Program-made: the position numbers and the translations under genes
Notes under the pieces: generated by a model
Seen by the model: only the letters and a program-made list of their open reading frames with translations
Told to the model about the DNA's origin: nothing
Database searches by the model: none
Shown here: in pieces, positions 50,165 to 61,672 of the stretch
Layout of the letters: each line of letters starts with the position of its first letter
Numbering within the stretch: the stretch's first letter is position 1
DNA from: Dasypus novemcinctus
Lineage: Eukaryota > Chordata > Mammalia > Cingulata > Dasypodidae
NCBI RefSeq assembly: GCF_030445035.2
Contig: NC_080690.1
Location: forward strand, 27,244,796 to 27,308,795
Direction: 5' to 3'
DNA: 64,000 nt

Positions 50165-52171
50165 ATTATTATGTAGCATGAGCTGCTTTTTTGAGTACTT
50201 TGAGCTGAAATTCATTTAGTACAAAATTATCCATATAAAAATGAACAATTCAGTTACATTTAGTACATTCACCAAGTTGTACAACCACACCTCTACCTAC
50301 TTTCAAAATATTTACATCATCCCAAAGTAAAATGCCTTTCCCATTAAGCACTTTCTCCCCATTTGCCCCTCACCTGCACCCTTAACAACCACCAAGGTGC
50401 TTTCTGTTTCTTTGGCTTTCTCTATTCTGAACACTCTGATAAATGGAATCACACACTACTTGACCTCTTGTATCTGGTTTCTTTCAATTAGTACAATATT
50501 TGTGAGCTTTATTCACATTGTGGATGTATCAGTAGTCCATTCCATTTCATGGTTAAATAACATTCATTTCTCTGTATATATTACAATGTTTCTCCATTCA
50601 TCCATTGATGGACATTTGAAATTTTTAGCTGTTGTGGATAGTGCTGCTATGAACATACCTGCACATGTCCTTGACTGAGTACCTCTTTTGGGTATATATT
50701 TAAGAGTGGAAATATGGGCTTATGTTGTAATTCTATGCTTAATCTTTTGAGGAACGTCTTTCACAGAGACTGTTTTTGCATAGAGGCAGAACTGTTTTAC
50801 ACTGTGATCATCAGTATACAGCATTTGAATTTCTGCATTTCACCAACACTATTAATTGTCCTTTTATTCTCTTTATAATAACCATCTTAGTGAATGTGAA
50901 GTGGAAATATATTGTAGTTTTGTTTTATATTTCCCTAATGACTAATATTGTGGAGCATCTTTCCATCTGTTTTGGCCATTTGAATGTCATCTTACGAGAA
51001 ATGTTTATCCAAATCTTTTGCCCATTTTTTAATTATGTTGATTGCCTTTTGATTGTTAAATTTTAAGAATACCTTACATACCTTGAATATTACATCCTTA
51101 TTAGATATATGGATTTGTAAATAATTTCTCCAATTATGTAGATTGTCTTTTCACTTTCCTAATAATTTCCTTTGATGAACAAAAGTTTTAATGCTGATGA
51201 AGTCTACTTTATTTTCTGTTTTCTTGATCATTATTTGTGGTGTCATAACTAAGAGTCCATTACCAAATGTAAGGTCATGACAATTTATCCTTGTATTTCT
51301 TCTAAGAATTTAATTGCTTTATATATTATATTTAGGTCATTGGTTCTTTTTAAGTTAATTTGTATATATCATGTAAGGTAGGAATCTGCCTTCATTTTTT
51401 GGGATGTCAAATTGTCCCAAAACAATTGTTGGAAGAGAAATTCTTTCCCCATTGTAAGATCTTGCCTCACTTGTTGAAAAATCAGCTAACCATAAATTTA
51501 TTTCATTGGTATATGTCCATACTTTTGCTGGTAACACAATGTTTTGATTATTGTATCTTTGTAGTAAGTTTGAAATTGCGAAGAGTGGATTCTAAACTTT
51601 TTTCTTCTTTTTCAATATTGTTTTGAATATTCAAATTGTCCCTTGCAAACAGATACTGATTTGAGGATCAGCATTTCCATTTTTGCAAAAAAAGGCCATT
51701 AGAATTTCAATAGGTATTTTACTGAATCTGTGTATTGCTTTGGGTAGCATTGACATCTTAACAATATTAACTCTTCCAAAACATTAACACAGAGGTATTT
51801 ACATTTATTTACAACTTCTTTAATTTCTTTTAACAATGTTATATAGCAATTTTGTAGTTGTTTGTACAAATTGTTCATGTCCTTGGCTAAATTTATTATT
51901 AAATTTGAATGCTATTGTAAATTGCATTGTTTTCTTAATGTCCTTTTTGGATTGTTCATTTCTGGTTTTATATAAAAACAAAAGTTTTTTGCTTGTTAAT
52001 TTGCAACTTTGCTGAATTCATTTATTGGCTATAGAAGCTCTTTTTTGGATCCTTAGGGGTTCACTAGAATAGAGATAATTTCATTTCTTCCTTTCAAATT
52101 TGAATGATTTTTTTTATTTTTCTTGTCTAACTGTTCTGAATAGAACTTCCATTAAAATGTTCAGTAGCAAG
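50165..52171 (-). mobile_element. Host L1 (copy E), minus strand, 3'UTR and ORF2 C-terminal part
   Basis: The left edge (50.17-50.45 kb) shows antisense L1M 3'UTR landmarks ('ttacatttagtacattcacc', 'aagttgtacaaccacacctc'). ORF2 sequence follows in reverse to 52.17 kb. Motifs on the plus strand such as 'ccattcatccattgatggac', 'gctatgaacatacctgcaca' and 'ctgttctgaatagaacttcc' are antisense ORF2 blocks. The element is interrupted at about 52171 by the plus-strand L1 and resumes at 62.78 kb. Confidence 0.85.
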
Positions 52172-52236
52172 ATAGTGGCAGAGAAAGGAGCTCCTGGAGT
52201 CAGCTTGTGCTTCAGAGCAGTTAATAATCACCCAGA

Positions 52237-52516
52237 TTGTAGTTTACACTCTCCTTCAGTCCACCCAGTGGGTTATGGCAGGATATGCTCTTGGGTGTGT
52301 TCACCAAGTGCAATGACTGTGCTGTGGTGGTGGTTCAATCGTTGATGTGGGAGGAGTGGGGATGGGGGAGTATTTGGGAACCTCATATTTTTTGGATGTA
52401 ACATTTAAAAAAAAAATAAAGAGATCATGAGAAAAAATAACATGTGGACCTACCTACCAGGAAGTTGTAAGGTTTAAATAAGATACTATATTGTATAAAA
52501 AAATAAAATAAAATAA
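52237..52516 (+). mobile_element. Unclassified poly(A) retroposon, short copy with 5' inversion and extra 3' segment
   Basis: It is inserted in the L1 5'UTR between two copies of ATCACCCAGA (52227-52236 and 52517-52526). The 5' portion (52237 to about 52292) is the reverse complement of positions about 55723-55779 of the longer relative. The portion from about 52298 to 52435 is in direct orientation and matches about 55826-55955, ending in AAAAAAAAAATAAAGAG. After this first A-rich end come about 57 unrelated bases, then AAAAAAATAAAATAAAA before the target repeat. Inversion plus tail plus duplication is the twin-priming signature of L1 machinery. Confidence 0.75.
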
Positions 52517-52651
52517 ATCACCCAGAGCTATCTAAAGTACCTGTTTGAGGGCCCTGGGAGACCAGAAGAGTATCCTGTAACATTCCTTAAAAGTATGAAG
52601 AAGGAGACTGCACATCTGCAGAGAGGATTTGTGAATAGAGCTCTCAATGTT

Positions 52652-53420
52652 GCAGAGGTCAGTGCCTGTGCGGCAAGTCACCTTGGGAGCTAATCAGTGG
52701 TTGGAGTTGGAAGCTCCTTTTCCCAATAAAAGACACGATGTGGCACCAGCTTAAGCTACTGATTAGTAAATTAAGCATGCTAAAGTATAATCCTAGGAAC
52801 AGCTAAACTTTGAGCCTGTCCAGGTTGGATGGAGGCTGGTAACTGGCATTTTGACTCTATCCCCAGCATGAGGGGAAGCAGGGATGATTGAAAATCACAG
52901 TGCTGGTAGGGACAGACCTCTTTCCACAAAGGTCAGACTGCAGCTGTAGCCTAAACCCCAGCCCCAACTCCAGCAGGGAGGGAGGTGGGGGGACCTGCAC
53001 CACCTCTCTGGGAGACTACAAACCACGCTGCAGAGGCCACTGCCCAGCCTACTCTAGCGGCATAAGCCTCCTCAGGAGCTATTCCGTGGTTGGAATTAGA
53101 AGCTCAATTTCCCACAAATAGTGGAGAAAGAGACAGTTGTCTACCAATATCAGCTACTGATTAGTGGACTCGGTTGGCTAAAGTATAATCCTAGAAACAG
53201 CTAGAGTTTGAGCCTGTCCAAGTAGGAAAGAGTTTGGTAGCCATCATTTTGACTCCACCCCTGGCATGAGGGGAAGCTAGGCTGACTAAAATCCAGAAGT
53301 GAGGTACTGGCTTTTTTCCATCAAGATTGGACTGCAACCCTAGCCTAGGTTCCTGGCCCACCTTCATCAGAGAGGAAGTTGGCAGGACCTGCACCACGCT
53401 CTCCAGCAACTGCAGGTGCT
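52652..53420 (+). repeat. Tandem duplication of ~380-398 bp in the L1 5'UTR
   Basis: Matching landmarks recur with near constant spacing: GCAGAGGTC at 52652 against GCAGAGGCC at 53030; TAAAGTATAATCCTAG at 52781 against 53179; 'ttgagcctgtcca' and GCATGAGGGGAAGC in both. Divergence is moderate. Confidence 0.85.
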
Positions 53421-53506
53421 CTCTGTGGGCACAGACCAAATAGTCAGTCACCTGGGGCTGCATCCCCATACCTCAATAGGATAAGAGAAGAGCTGGGTAT
53501 CCTCGG

Positions 53507-54640
53507 CCTCTCTGGGCAATGGCAAGTATTTCCAGCCTACATGAACCAGTTTGTTGAGAGCCTTTGAGTTCACTTCCACCTCTGTCCCCATGTAGGATAG
53601 GAGGGGACTAGTGTTCTCTCAGCCTCTCAGGGAAACTGCAGGCACTTTTAGCCTGCACAAACCCAACCGTTGGGCACTGTAGCTCCACCACCACCCCCAG
53701 TAGGACAAGAGACAGACTGTGTTTGTCCAGCCTCTCTGGGTAACTGCAGGTACTTTGGGCCCACACAGCCTGGACTGGTGGGTACTTATGGATCCACCCT
53801 CATCACCCAATAGAAAAGGAGGGGGCTGGTGATTCCACAGCCTTTCTGGACAATGGCAGACACTTTCAGCCTGCATGGACTGGATTGTTGGATGCCTATG
53901 GATCCAACCCCACCCCTAATAGAATAAGAGGGGTCTGGTGTTTTCACAGTCTCTCTGGACAATGGCAGGTATTTTCAGCCTACAGGGACTGAAATTTGGA
54001 TGCCTGTGGCTCCAACCCCATGACCTAATAGGATAGGAGGGGACTGCTTTTTCCTTAGCCTCTCTGGGAAATTGGAGATACTTTCACCTTACAGGGACTA
54101 AACAGTTGGGAACTGGTGGTTTCATTTCCAACCCCTAAAAGACAGAAGGGACACCATTCCCTCAACCTCTCAGGGCAACTGCAGGCATATTTGGCCCACA
54201 TAGACTAGATTGTTGGGCACTCCAGAGGGTCCATTCCCACACCTGGCAGGGAGGAGGTTTGGTGTTATGTCAGTTTATCAGGGCAACTTTGGTAATATTG
54301 GAACCACACAGCATAGCTTGCTCCATCTGTGGAGCAATAGCTATACTATAGCTATTGGAACTATGGCTCCATCCCCACCCAGGGGAGGGGAGAAGGGGTG
54401 TGAAGCTTCATCAGTCTCTCTGGGCAACGACAGACAGTCCTGTCCTGCCCAACTTGGATTATGATACACAGTTGCAGCTCTGTCCTTACTCCTGACAGAG
54501 GAGGAAGGGGGAAGAAGTTTCATCAATTCCTGGGGCAACATGGGACAGCTTCAGCCTCCATAGCTTATAGCACCAACTACATCCTTGAATCCTACTACAC
54601 AATGAGTAAGGGAGAAAAGACAAGAAAGCCCTAAACTAAA
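53507..54640 (+). repeat. Array of about ten ~110-bp L1 promoter monomers
   Basis: Each unit starts with a variant of CCTCTCTGGGCAATGGCAGG, at 53507, 53623, 53731, 53841, 53950, 54059, 54166, 54273, about 54415 and about 54528. Spacing is 107-116 bp except one of ~142 bp, where the palindromic AATAGCTATACTATAGCTATT lies. Each unit continues with a 'ttcagcctaca-ggact' block, a 'gttggg-cct-tggctcca-cccc' block and a 'taggagggga' block. Units are diverged 20-35% by eye. Confidence 0.85.
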
Positions 54641-54681
54641 GGGAGAAACTGCACCCAGAATAAATACATCTAGAAAGCCAG

Positions 54682-56747
54682 ATGCAAAAACACCAACAAG
54701 AAAATTACAGTCCATACCAAGAAAAAGGAAGATATGACTCAGTTAAAGGAACAAGATAAGCCTGCAGGTGGCATAAAGGAGTTGAGACAAGAAATCATAG
54801 ATGTTCAAACAAATTTCCTTGATAAATTATATGAGATGGCTAAAGAAATTAAAGATATTAAGAAGACACTGAGCTCCAGAGACATCTGCCATTACCATAG
54901 AATCTGTGGTTTCTGTAGCCCCCAGGAGAACCAGTACCTGGGGTTATATCTATTTTGGCTATCTCTGGGACCCTACTGGAGCAGGTATAAGTGCAAACTC
55001 TCTTATGACCTCCCAACTCTTTTTTGGAGACTCATAGCCATATAAACTCATTTGTCCTTTCAATTTCCCCCTTTTATTCAAGGCCCCCCTTTTACTCAAG
55101 GTCATGGCAAATGGTTCTGGAGTTCAGTGCCATGTCCATTGGTCCTCTTTGGAGTTTTTGTTCCTGAGTGTGATGGAGTTGGACTCAGATGTGACCTTTC
55201 TACACATGCCTCTTCTGTCACTTTTACTGGGCCTGTGGTTGGTTGCTGGGGTTGGGGTATACTCAGGAGACCTGAATCTCTGGACTGTCCATGTGATAGC
55301 CATGTCTTGAGCATAAGCAGACTTGCAACTCCTACTGTCTTGTTTATTGGACTTACCCTGACCAGCAAACAGGGAGGTGAAGAAGGTCAAACACCATACC
55401 AGGGGGCCAAGAGTGCCTACAACTGCGAGTAGGAGAATTGCATCCATCATCCATGTGGAATGTAAACCCCCTCTTGATGTAGAGGGGGACTGGACATAAC
55501 CATCCCAGGGACCACAAGATGGAGGAATAGAGTATGGATTAGAGTGGACTCACTGGTCTTCTGCTGTGGAACTATTGGGATTAGTATTGGAAGAAATTGT
55601 AGCATTGATGTGGAGAAAGTGGTTATGGTAGCTGCTGAGGGTAGGAAGAGGGAAGAAGGGATACAATGTGGGGGCATTTTTAGGGCTTGGAGTTGTCCTG
55701 GGTGGTCTGCAGGGACAGATACTTTGGGCATATGTCCTGCCATGGCCCACTGGGTAGACTGGAGGAGAGTGTAAACTACAATGTAAACCATTATCCATGT
55801 GGTGCAGTAGTGCTCCAAAATATATTCACCAAGTGCAATGAATATGCCATAATGATGAAAGAGGTTGTTGATGTGGGAGGAGTGGAGTGAGGGGGATGGG
55901 GTTTATATGGAGACCTCTTATATTTTTTGATATAACATTTTAAAAAAATAAAGAGAGAAAAAAATTAAAAAATAAAGGAAGACACTGGGGGAGCACAAAG
56001 AAAAATTTGAAAGCATACATAGAAAAATAGCAGACCTTATCGGAGTGAAAGGTGCAATAAATGAAATAAAAAATACATGGAAAGCATATAACAGCAGATT
56101 TGAGGAAGCAGAAGAAAGGATTGGTGAGCTCAAAGACATGGCCTCTGAAAGCAAATGTACAAAAGAACAGATGAAGAGAAGAATGGAAAAATTCAACAGG
56201 GTCTCAGGAAACTAAATGACAGCAAGATACATGCGAACATACATATCATGGGTGTCCCAGAAGGAGAATAGAAGGGAAAGAGAGCAAAAGATTTTTTGAA
56301 GAAATAATGTTGGAAAATTTCTCAACCCTATTGAAGGACCTAGATATTTGTGTCCAAGAAGCACAATATACTCCCATCTGAATAAATATGAATAGACCAA
56401 CTCCAAGACATATATTAATCAGAATGTCAAATGCCAAAGACAAAGAGATAATTCTGAGAACAGCAAGAGAAAAGCAATGCATAACATATAAGGGATACCC
56501 AATGAGATTAAATGCCAATTTCTCATCAGAGACCATGGAGGCAAGTAGGTAGTGGTATGATATATTTAAGATACTGCAAGAGAAAAACTTCCAATGAAGA
56601 ATTTTGTATCTGTCAAGATTATATTTCAAAAATGAGGGTGAGATTAGACTATTGACGGATAAACAGAAACTGAGAGAGGTTATAACAAAAAGACCAGCTC
56701 TACAGGAAATACTAAAGGGAATGTTACAGCCTGAAAAGAAAAGATAG
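54682..56747 (+). pseudogene. L1 ORF1, decayed and split by a 1.1-kb insertion
   Basis: ORF1p of L1 is an RNA-binding trimer required for retrotransposition. The start ATGCAAAAACACCAACAAG is followed by a 1-nt frameshift before KKKEDMTQLKEQDKPAGG. A coiled-coil stretch ends at KEIKDIKKT (54.86 kb), where the insertion 54872-55977 interrupts. It resumes as KEKFESIHRKIADLIG and WKAYNSRFEEAEERIGEL (56.0-56.13 kb), then an in-frame stop. The RNA-binding part follows (ISSETMEA-type block near 56.52 kb) and the C-terminus reads RPALQEILKGMLQPEKKR before TAG at 56745-56747. The C-terminal form resembles old L1M/HAL1 ORF1. Several stops and shifts make it non-functional. Confidence 0.8.
54872..55977 (+). 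mobile_element. Unclassified 1.1-kb poly(A) retroposon inserted in L1 ORF1
   Basis: A perfect GAAGACACTG duplication flanks it (54862-54871 and 55978-55987). It ends with AAAAAAATAAAGAGAGAAAAA and an A-rich tail, and is much richer in G+C than the LINE around it. Its last ~130 bp match the second copy at 52.3-52.43 kb. Frames of 123-126 codons occur on both strands (55052-55432 plus, 55447-55818 minus), but none shows a recognisable domain and the opposite frames overlap. It has no LTR-like ends and no tRNA-like head. I do not recognise the family; a non-autonomous L1-mobilised retroposon, or a retrocopied cellular or retroviral transcript, are both possible. Confidence 0.75.
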
Positions 56748-56998
56748 GAGAGAGTTGCTTGGAAGAGAGTCTAAAAATGATGACTGTATGAGTAACAGTA
56801 ACTTAAAGTGTCAAAAATAAAATGACAGATAAAACACAAAAATCAAAAAGGATGAAATTAGAACTGCCTTTACAGTTATGACATTGAATGTTAATGGTTT
56901 ACACTCCCCAATCAAAAGACACAGACTGGTGGAATGGATAAGAAAATCTGAGGCATCTACATGCTGTCTGCAAGAGACTCACTTAGACCCAAGGATAC

Positions 56999-57623
56999 TG
57001 TAGCAGTTTGGCATTATTTATGAATTCCAAAAATAGATATTGGATTATTTTGCAAACTGGTCTGTGCCAGGACATGATTAATTTATGATTAGGACTTTGA
57101 TTGGGCCATGTCAGTAGGGTGTTGAGTCCCTGCTCCTCGTTGAGTGGGGACTCACGGATAAAAGACATGGCAAAGACAGAACTGCAGTTTTGATGTTGGA
57201 GTTTTGATACTGGAGTCTTGAGATGGAGCCCCATGAAGTAAGCACACAAAGAAGCTTGGTCTTGAGGAAAGAGAGAAGGCCCCAGAAAGAGAAACAAGCC
57301 ATTCACCTAGTAGTCTACAGCTGGCCTTGTGGAGAGAAGCAAAGCCTAGAGAGTCTCACAATCAACAAGCAACATTGTGGAGAAAATAGAAGTGCTGAGC
57401 CTAAAGAAAAATGAACCCTGGGAAGAGAGGAGCCCAGGAAGCTTGAAACCTGGCAGATGTCAGCAACCATCTTGCTCCAACACATGGCAAAAGACTTTGG
57501 TGAGGAAAGTAGCTTATGCTTTATGGCCTGGTAACTGTAAGCTTCTACCCCAAATAAATACCCTTATAAAAACCAACCCATTTCTGGTATTTCACATCAG
57601 CACTCCTTTGTCTGACTAATAAA
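56999..57623 (+). mobile_element. ERV-L (MLT2-like) solo LTR, copy 4 of the family, inside L1 ORF2
   Basis: It starts TGTAGCAGTTTGGCATTATT and ends GTCTGACTAATAAAA. The flanks GATAC (56994-56998) and AATAC (57624-57628) match at 4 of 5 bases. Removing it rejoins the ORF2 reading LDPRI...DRLKVK-like sequence. AATAAA is at 57553-57558. The last bases are AA instead of the expected ACA. It is about 625 bp and in the same orientation as copy 1. Confidence 0.85.
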
Positions 57624-59902
57624 AATACCAATAGATTGAAAGTGAAATTTGGAAAAAGATATTCCATGCATGCAATTAAAGAAAAAAGGCTGGGGTAGTT
57701 ATACTTATATCAGATGATACAGACTTTAAAAGCAAAACTGCTATTAGAGTAAAGGAAGGATATTACATTTTAATAAAAGGGATGATTCACCAGGTACAAA
57801 TAACAATCATAAATATATATGCACCTAACCAGGATGCCCCAAGATACATGAGGCAAACACTGGCAAAACTGAAGGGAGAAATAGAAATCTCTACAATAAT
57901 AGTTGGAGACTTCAATACCCCACTCTTAGCACTGGATAGAACATCTGGGCAGAGGATCAATAAAGAAACAGAGAGTTTGAATAATATAATAAATGGACTA
58001 AACCTAATTGACATTTACAGAACATTGCACCCAGAAAACAGCAGGATATACATTATGTTCAAGTGCTTGTGGATCTTTCTCAGGGTAGACCATATGTTGG
58101 GTCACAAAACGGATCTCAATACATTCAACAAAATTGAAATTATGCAAAGCACTTTCTCTCATCATAATTGAATAAAGTTGGAAACCAACATGTGGCATAT
58201 AAAGGGAAATTTCACATATATATGGAGATTAAACAACACAGTTTTAAATAATCAGTGGGTCAAAGAAGAAATTTCAGGAGAAATCAAGTGACAATGAGAA
58301 TACAACATATCAGAACCTGTGGGATGCAGTGAAGGCAGTGTTGAGAGGAAAATTTATAGCCCTCAATGCTTACATTAAAAAAGAAAGAGCTAAAATCAAT
58401 GGCCTAAAGACACAGCTGGAGGAACAAGAAAAGGAACAGCAAATTAATCCCAAGGCAAGTAGAAGGAAAGAAATAACAAAGATCAAAGCAGAAATAAAAT
58501 TGAGAAAAACAAAACAAAAACAAAACAATTGAGTGAATTAACAAAATCAAAAGTTGGTTCTTTGAGAAGATTAACAAAATTGACAAACACTTAGCTAAAC
58601 TGACTAAGAGAAAAAGAAGATGCAAATAAACGAACAAAAAATATGAAAAGGGATTATTACTATTGACCCACAGAAATAAGATCATAAGACAATACTATGA
58701 ACAACTTTATGCCAAAAAAACTAGACAATGTAGACGAAATGGAAAAATTCGTAGGAATGTTCAACCTACACTGACCTTAGAAGAAATAGAGGTCCTCAAC
58801 AAGCCAATCACAAGTAGAGAGATTGAAACAGTTATCAAACAGCTGCCCAAAATTAAAAACCCAGGACCAGATGGTTTCACAGGTGAGTTCTACCAAGCAT
58901 TCAAAGAAGATTTAATCCAAACTTACTCAAGCTCTTCCAAAAAATTGAACAAGAAGGAATGCTACCAAACTCATTCTATGAAGCCAAATTCACCCTAATA
59001 CCACACCAGGTAAAGATATTACAAAAACAAAAAAGAAAAAAAGAAAATTACAGACCCATTCCTCTAATGAACACAGATGCAAAAATCCTCAATAAAATAC
59101 TTGTTAATCAAATCCAGCAACACATTAAAAGAAGTATTCATCATGACCAAGTGGGTTTTATACCAGGAATGCAGGGCTGGTTCAACACAAGAAAATCAAT
59201 CAGCACAATATGCCACATTAATAAATCAAAGAAGAAAAATCACATGACCTTACCGATCGGTGCAGAAAAGGCATTTGACAAAATACAGCATTATTCCATG
59301 ATAAAAATACCACAAAAAATAGGAATTGAAGGAAACTTTTTCAACATAATAAAGGCCATATATGAAAAACCCACAGATAAACATTGTACTCAATGATGAA
59401 AGACTGAAAACTTTCCTGTTGATATCTGGGACAAGACAAGGATGCCCATTGTCACCACTGTGGTTCAATATAGTGCTAGAGGTTCAAGCTAGAGCAATCA
59501 GGCAATAAAAAGAAATAAAAGGCATCCAAATTAGAAAGGCAGAAGTAAAATTTTCACTATTCACAGATGATATGATCCTATATCTAGAAAGTCCCAAAAA
59601 ATCTACAACAAAGCTGCTAGAGCTAATAAACAATATCAGTAGAGTGTAAGGATACAAGATCAATATGCAGAAATCAGTGGTGTTTCTATACACTAGTAAT
59701 GCGCAATCTGAGAAGGAAGTGAGGAAAAACAATTCCATTCACAATAGCAACTAAAAGAATCAAATATTTTGGAATAAACTTAACCAAGGGTGTAAAGCAC
59801 TTGTATTCAGAAAACTATAATGCATTGATAAAAGAAATTAAAAAATACCTAAATAATTGGATGAATATTCCATACGCAGGGACTGGAAGACTAAATACCT
59901 TT

Positions 59903-60319
59903 TTTTTTAAAGGATTTATTTATTTATTTATTTCTCTCCCCTTCCCCTCCCACCCTGGTTGTCTGTTCTCTGTGTCTATTTGCTCCGTCGTCTTCTTTGT
60001 CCACTTCTGTTGTTGTCGGCAGCATGGGAATCTGTGTTTCTTTTTGTTGCATCATCTTGTGTCAGCTCTCCTTGTGTGCGGTGCCATTCCTGGGCAGGCT
60101 GAACTTTCTTTCACTCTGGGTGGCTCTCCTTTCGGGGCACCCTCCTTGCGCGTTGGGCTCCCCTACACGGGGGACACCCCTGCATGGCACGACACTCCTT
60201 GTGCACATCAGCACTGTGCATGGGCCAGCTCCACATGGGTCAAGGAGGCCCGGGGTTTGAACCACAGACCTCCCATATGGTAGACAGGTGCCCTAACCAG
60301 TGGGCCAAGTCCGCTGCCC
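59903..60319 (-). mobile_element. DAS-III SINE, minus strand, inside L1 ORF2
   Basis: A perfect 12-bp duplication CTAAATACCTTT lies at 59891-59902 and 60320-60331. Body and head match the other copies: TGGGCAGGCTGAACTTTC, TTGCGCGTTGGGCTCCCC, GGGTTTGAACCACAGACC and CCCTAACCAGTGGGCCAAG. Removing it restores the L1 reading across TGGAAGACTAAATACCTTTAAGATG. The 160-codon frame at 59801 is an L1/SINE chance fusion. Confidence 0.95.
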
Positions 60320-61576
60320 CTAAATACCTTTAAGATGACAATTCTCAAAAATTGATATACAGATACAATGCAATCCCCATTAAAATACCAAAAGCATTTT
60401 TTAAACAAATGGAAAACCCAATTATGAACTTTTCTGGAAGGGTATGAGGCCCCGAATAGACAGAAACTTCTTAAAAAGGAGAAGTGACGTTGGAGGACTC
60501 TCACTTCCTGACTTTAAATCATATTACCTAGCTACAGTGATTTAAAAAAAAAGCAAAACAGCATGGTATTGGCATAAAGATAGACACATAAGCCAATGGA
60601 ACCAAACTGATGGTTCAGAAACAGACCCTCACCTCTATGGCAGAGTGAATTTTGACAATTCTATAAAACCCACCCAACTGGGACAGAGCAGTCTATTCAA
60701 CAAATGGTTCTGGGAGACCTGAATATCCATAGCCAAGAGAAAGGAAGAAGACCCCTTTCTCACACCTTATACAAAAATTAACACAAAGTGAGTCAAAGAT
60801 CTAAATACAAAATCAAGTACCATAAAGCTCCTAGAAATAAATGTAGGGAAACATCTTCAAGAACTGGTGGTAGGTGGCAGATTCTTAAACCTTACACTGA
60901 AAGCATGAGCAATGAAAGAAACATGGAAAAATGAGACCTCCTCTAACTTAAAGACTTCTGTGATTCAAAGGACTTAATCAAGAAGGTGAAAAGGCAACCC
61001 ACTCAATGGGAGAAAATATTTAGAAACCACATATCCAATAAGGATTTGATTTCCATTCTGTATAAAGAGAACATACAACTCAGCAATAAAAGAGTAAGGA
61101 ATCCAATTAAAAAATGGGCAAAAAATGTAAAGACATTTCTTCAAAGAGGAAATACAAATGGCCAAAAAGCCCTTTAAATAATGTTCCATATCACTAGCTA
61201 TTAGGGAAATGCAAATCAAAACAACAATGAGAGTTCATCTAACAATGCATAGAATGACCATTATTAAAAAAACAGACAACAATAAGTGCTGGAGAGCTGT
61301 GGAGAAATAGGAAGTCTTCTTCACCGTTGGTGCAATTGTAAAATGGTGCAGCCTTTATGGAAGACAGCTTGGTGGTTCCTTCAGAAGCTAAATGTAGAAC
61401 TGCCATATGATCCAGCAATTCCTCTACCGGGAATATATTCAGAAGAACTAAAAACTATGACATGAACAGACATCTTCACACCAATGTTCACAGTGGCATT
61501 ATTCACAATTGCCAAAATATGGAAGCAACCCAAGTGTGCATCAGCCAATGAATGGATAAACAAAATGTAGTATATT

Positions 61577-61672
61577 CATATAATGGAATACTATGTTGCA
61601 GTAAGAAGAAATGAAATTGGTACACATATAATGGAATACTATGTTGCAGTAAGAAGAAATGAAATTGGTACA
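61577..61672 (+). repeat. Perfect 48-bp in-frame tandem duplication near the end of L1 ORF2
   Basis: Positions 61577-61624 and 61625-61672 are identical, giving MEYYVAVRRNEIGTHI twice (second copy ending THM). The unit is 16 codons, so the frame is kept. Confidence 0.95.

Larger units (their letters stand above)
52172..54681 (+). promoter_or_regulatory. L1 5'UTR with internal tandem repeats
   Basis: In L1 elements this region is an internal RNA polymerase II promoter. Here it is about 2.2 kb net of one insertion, far more GC-rich than the flanks. It has two repeat systems: a ~380-398-bp duplication (52652-53029 and 53030 to about 53420), then about ten ~110-bp monomers (53507-54640). It begins with GATAGTGGCAGAGAAAGGAG just inside the target duplication, which supports a complete 5' end. 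Confidence 0.7.

Noticed and set aside
50397..51066. 93- and 96-codon hydrophobic plus-strand frames resembling membrane proteins
   Set aside because: They are antisense to L1 ORF2 of the minus-strand element; A-rich coding sequence gives hydrophobic antisense frames.
53507..54640. CRISPR-like or satellite array
   Set aside because: Units are contiguous, diverged and 110 bp long without spacers, and sit directly in front of L1 ORF1, so they are L1 5'UTR monomers.
55052..55818. Several 68-126-codon frames on both strands inside the 1.1-kb retroposon
   Set aside because: Frames overlap in opposite directions and none shows a recognisable domain; kept only as a note on the retroposon.
59801..60283. 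160-codon open frame on the plus strand
   Set aside because: It joins an L1 ORF2 fragment to the antisense of a DAS-III SINE; the junction is the insertion site.
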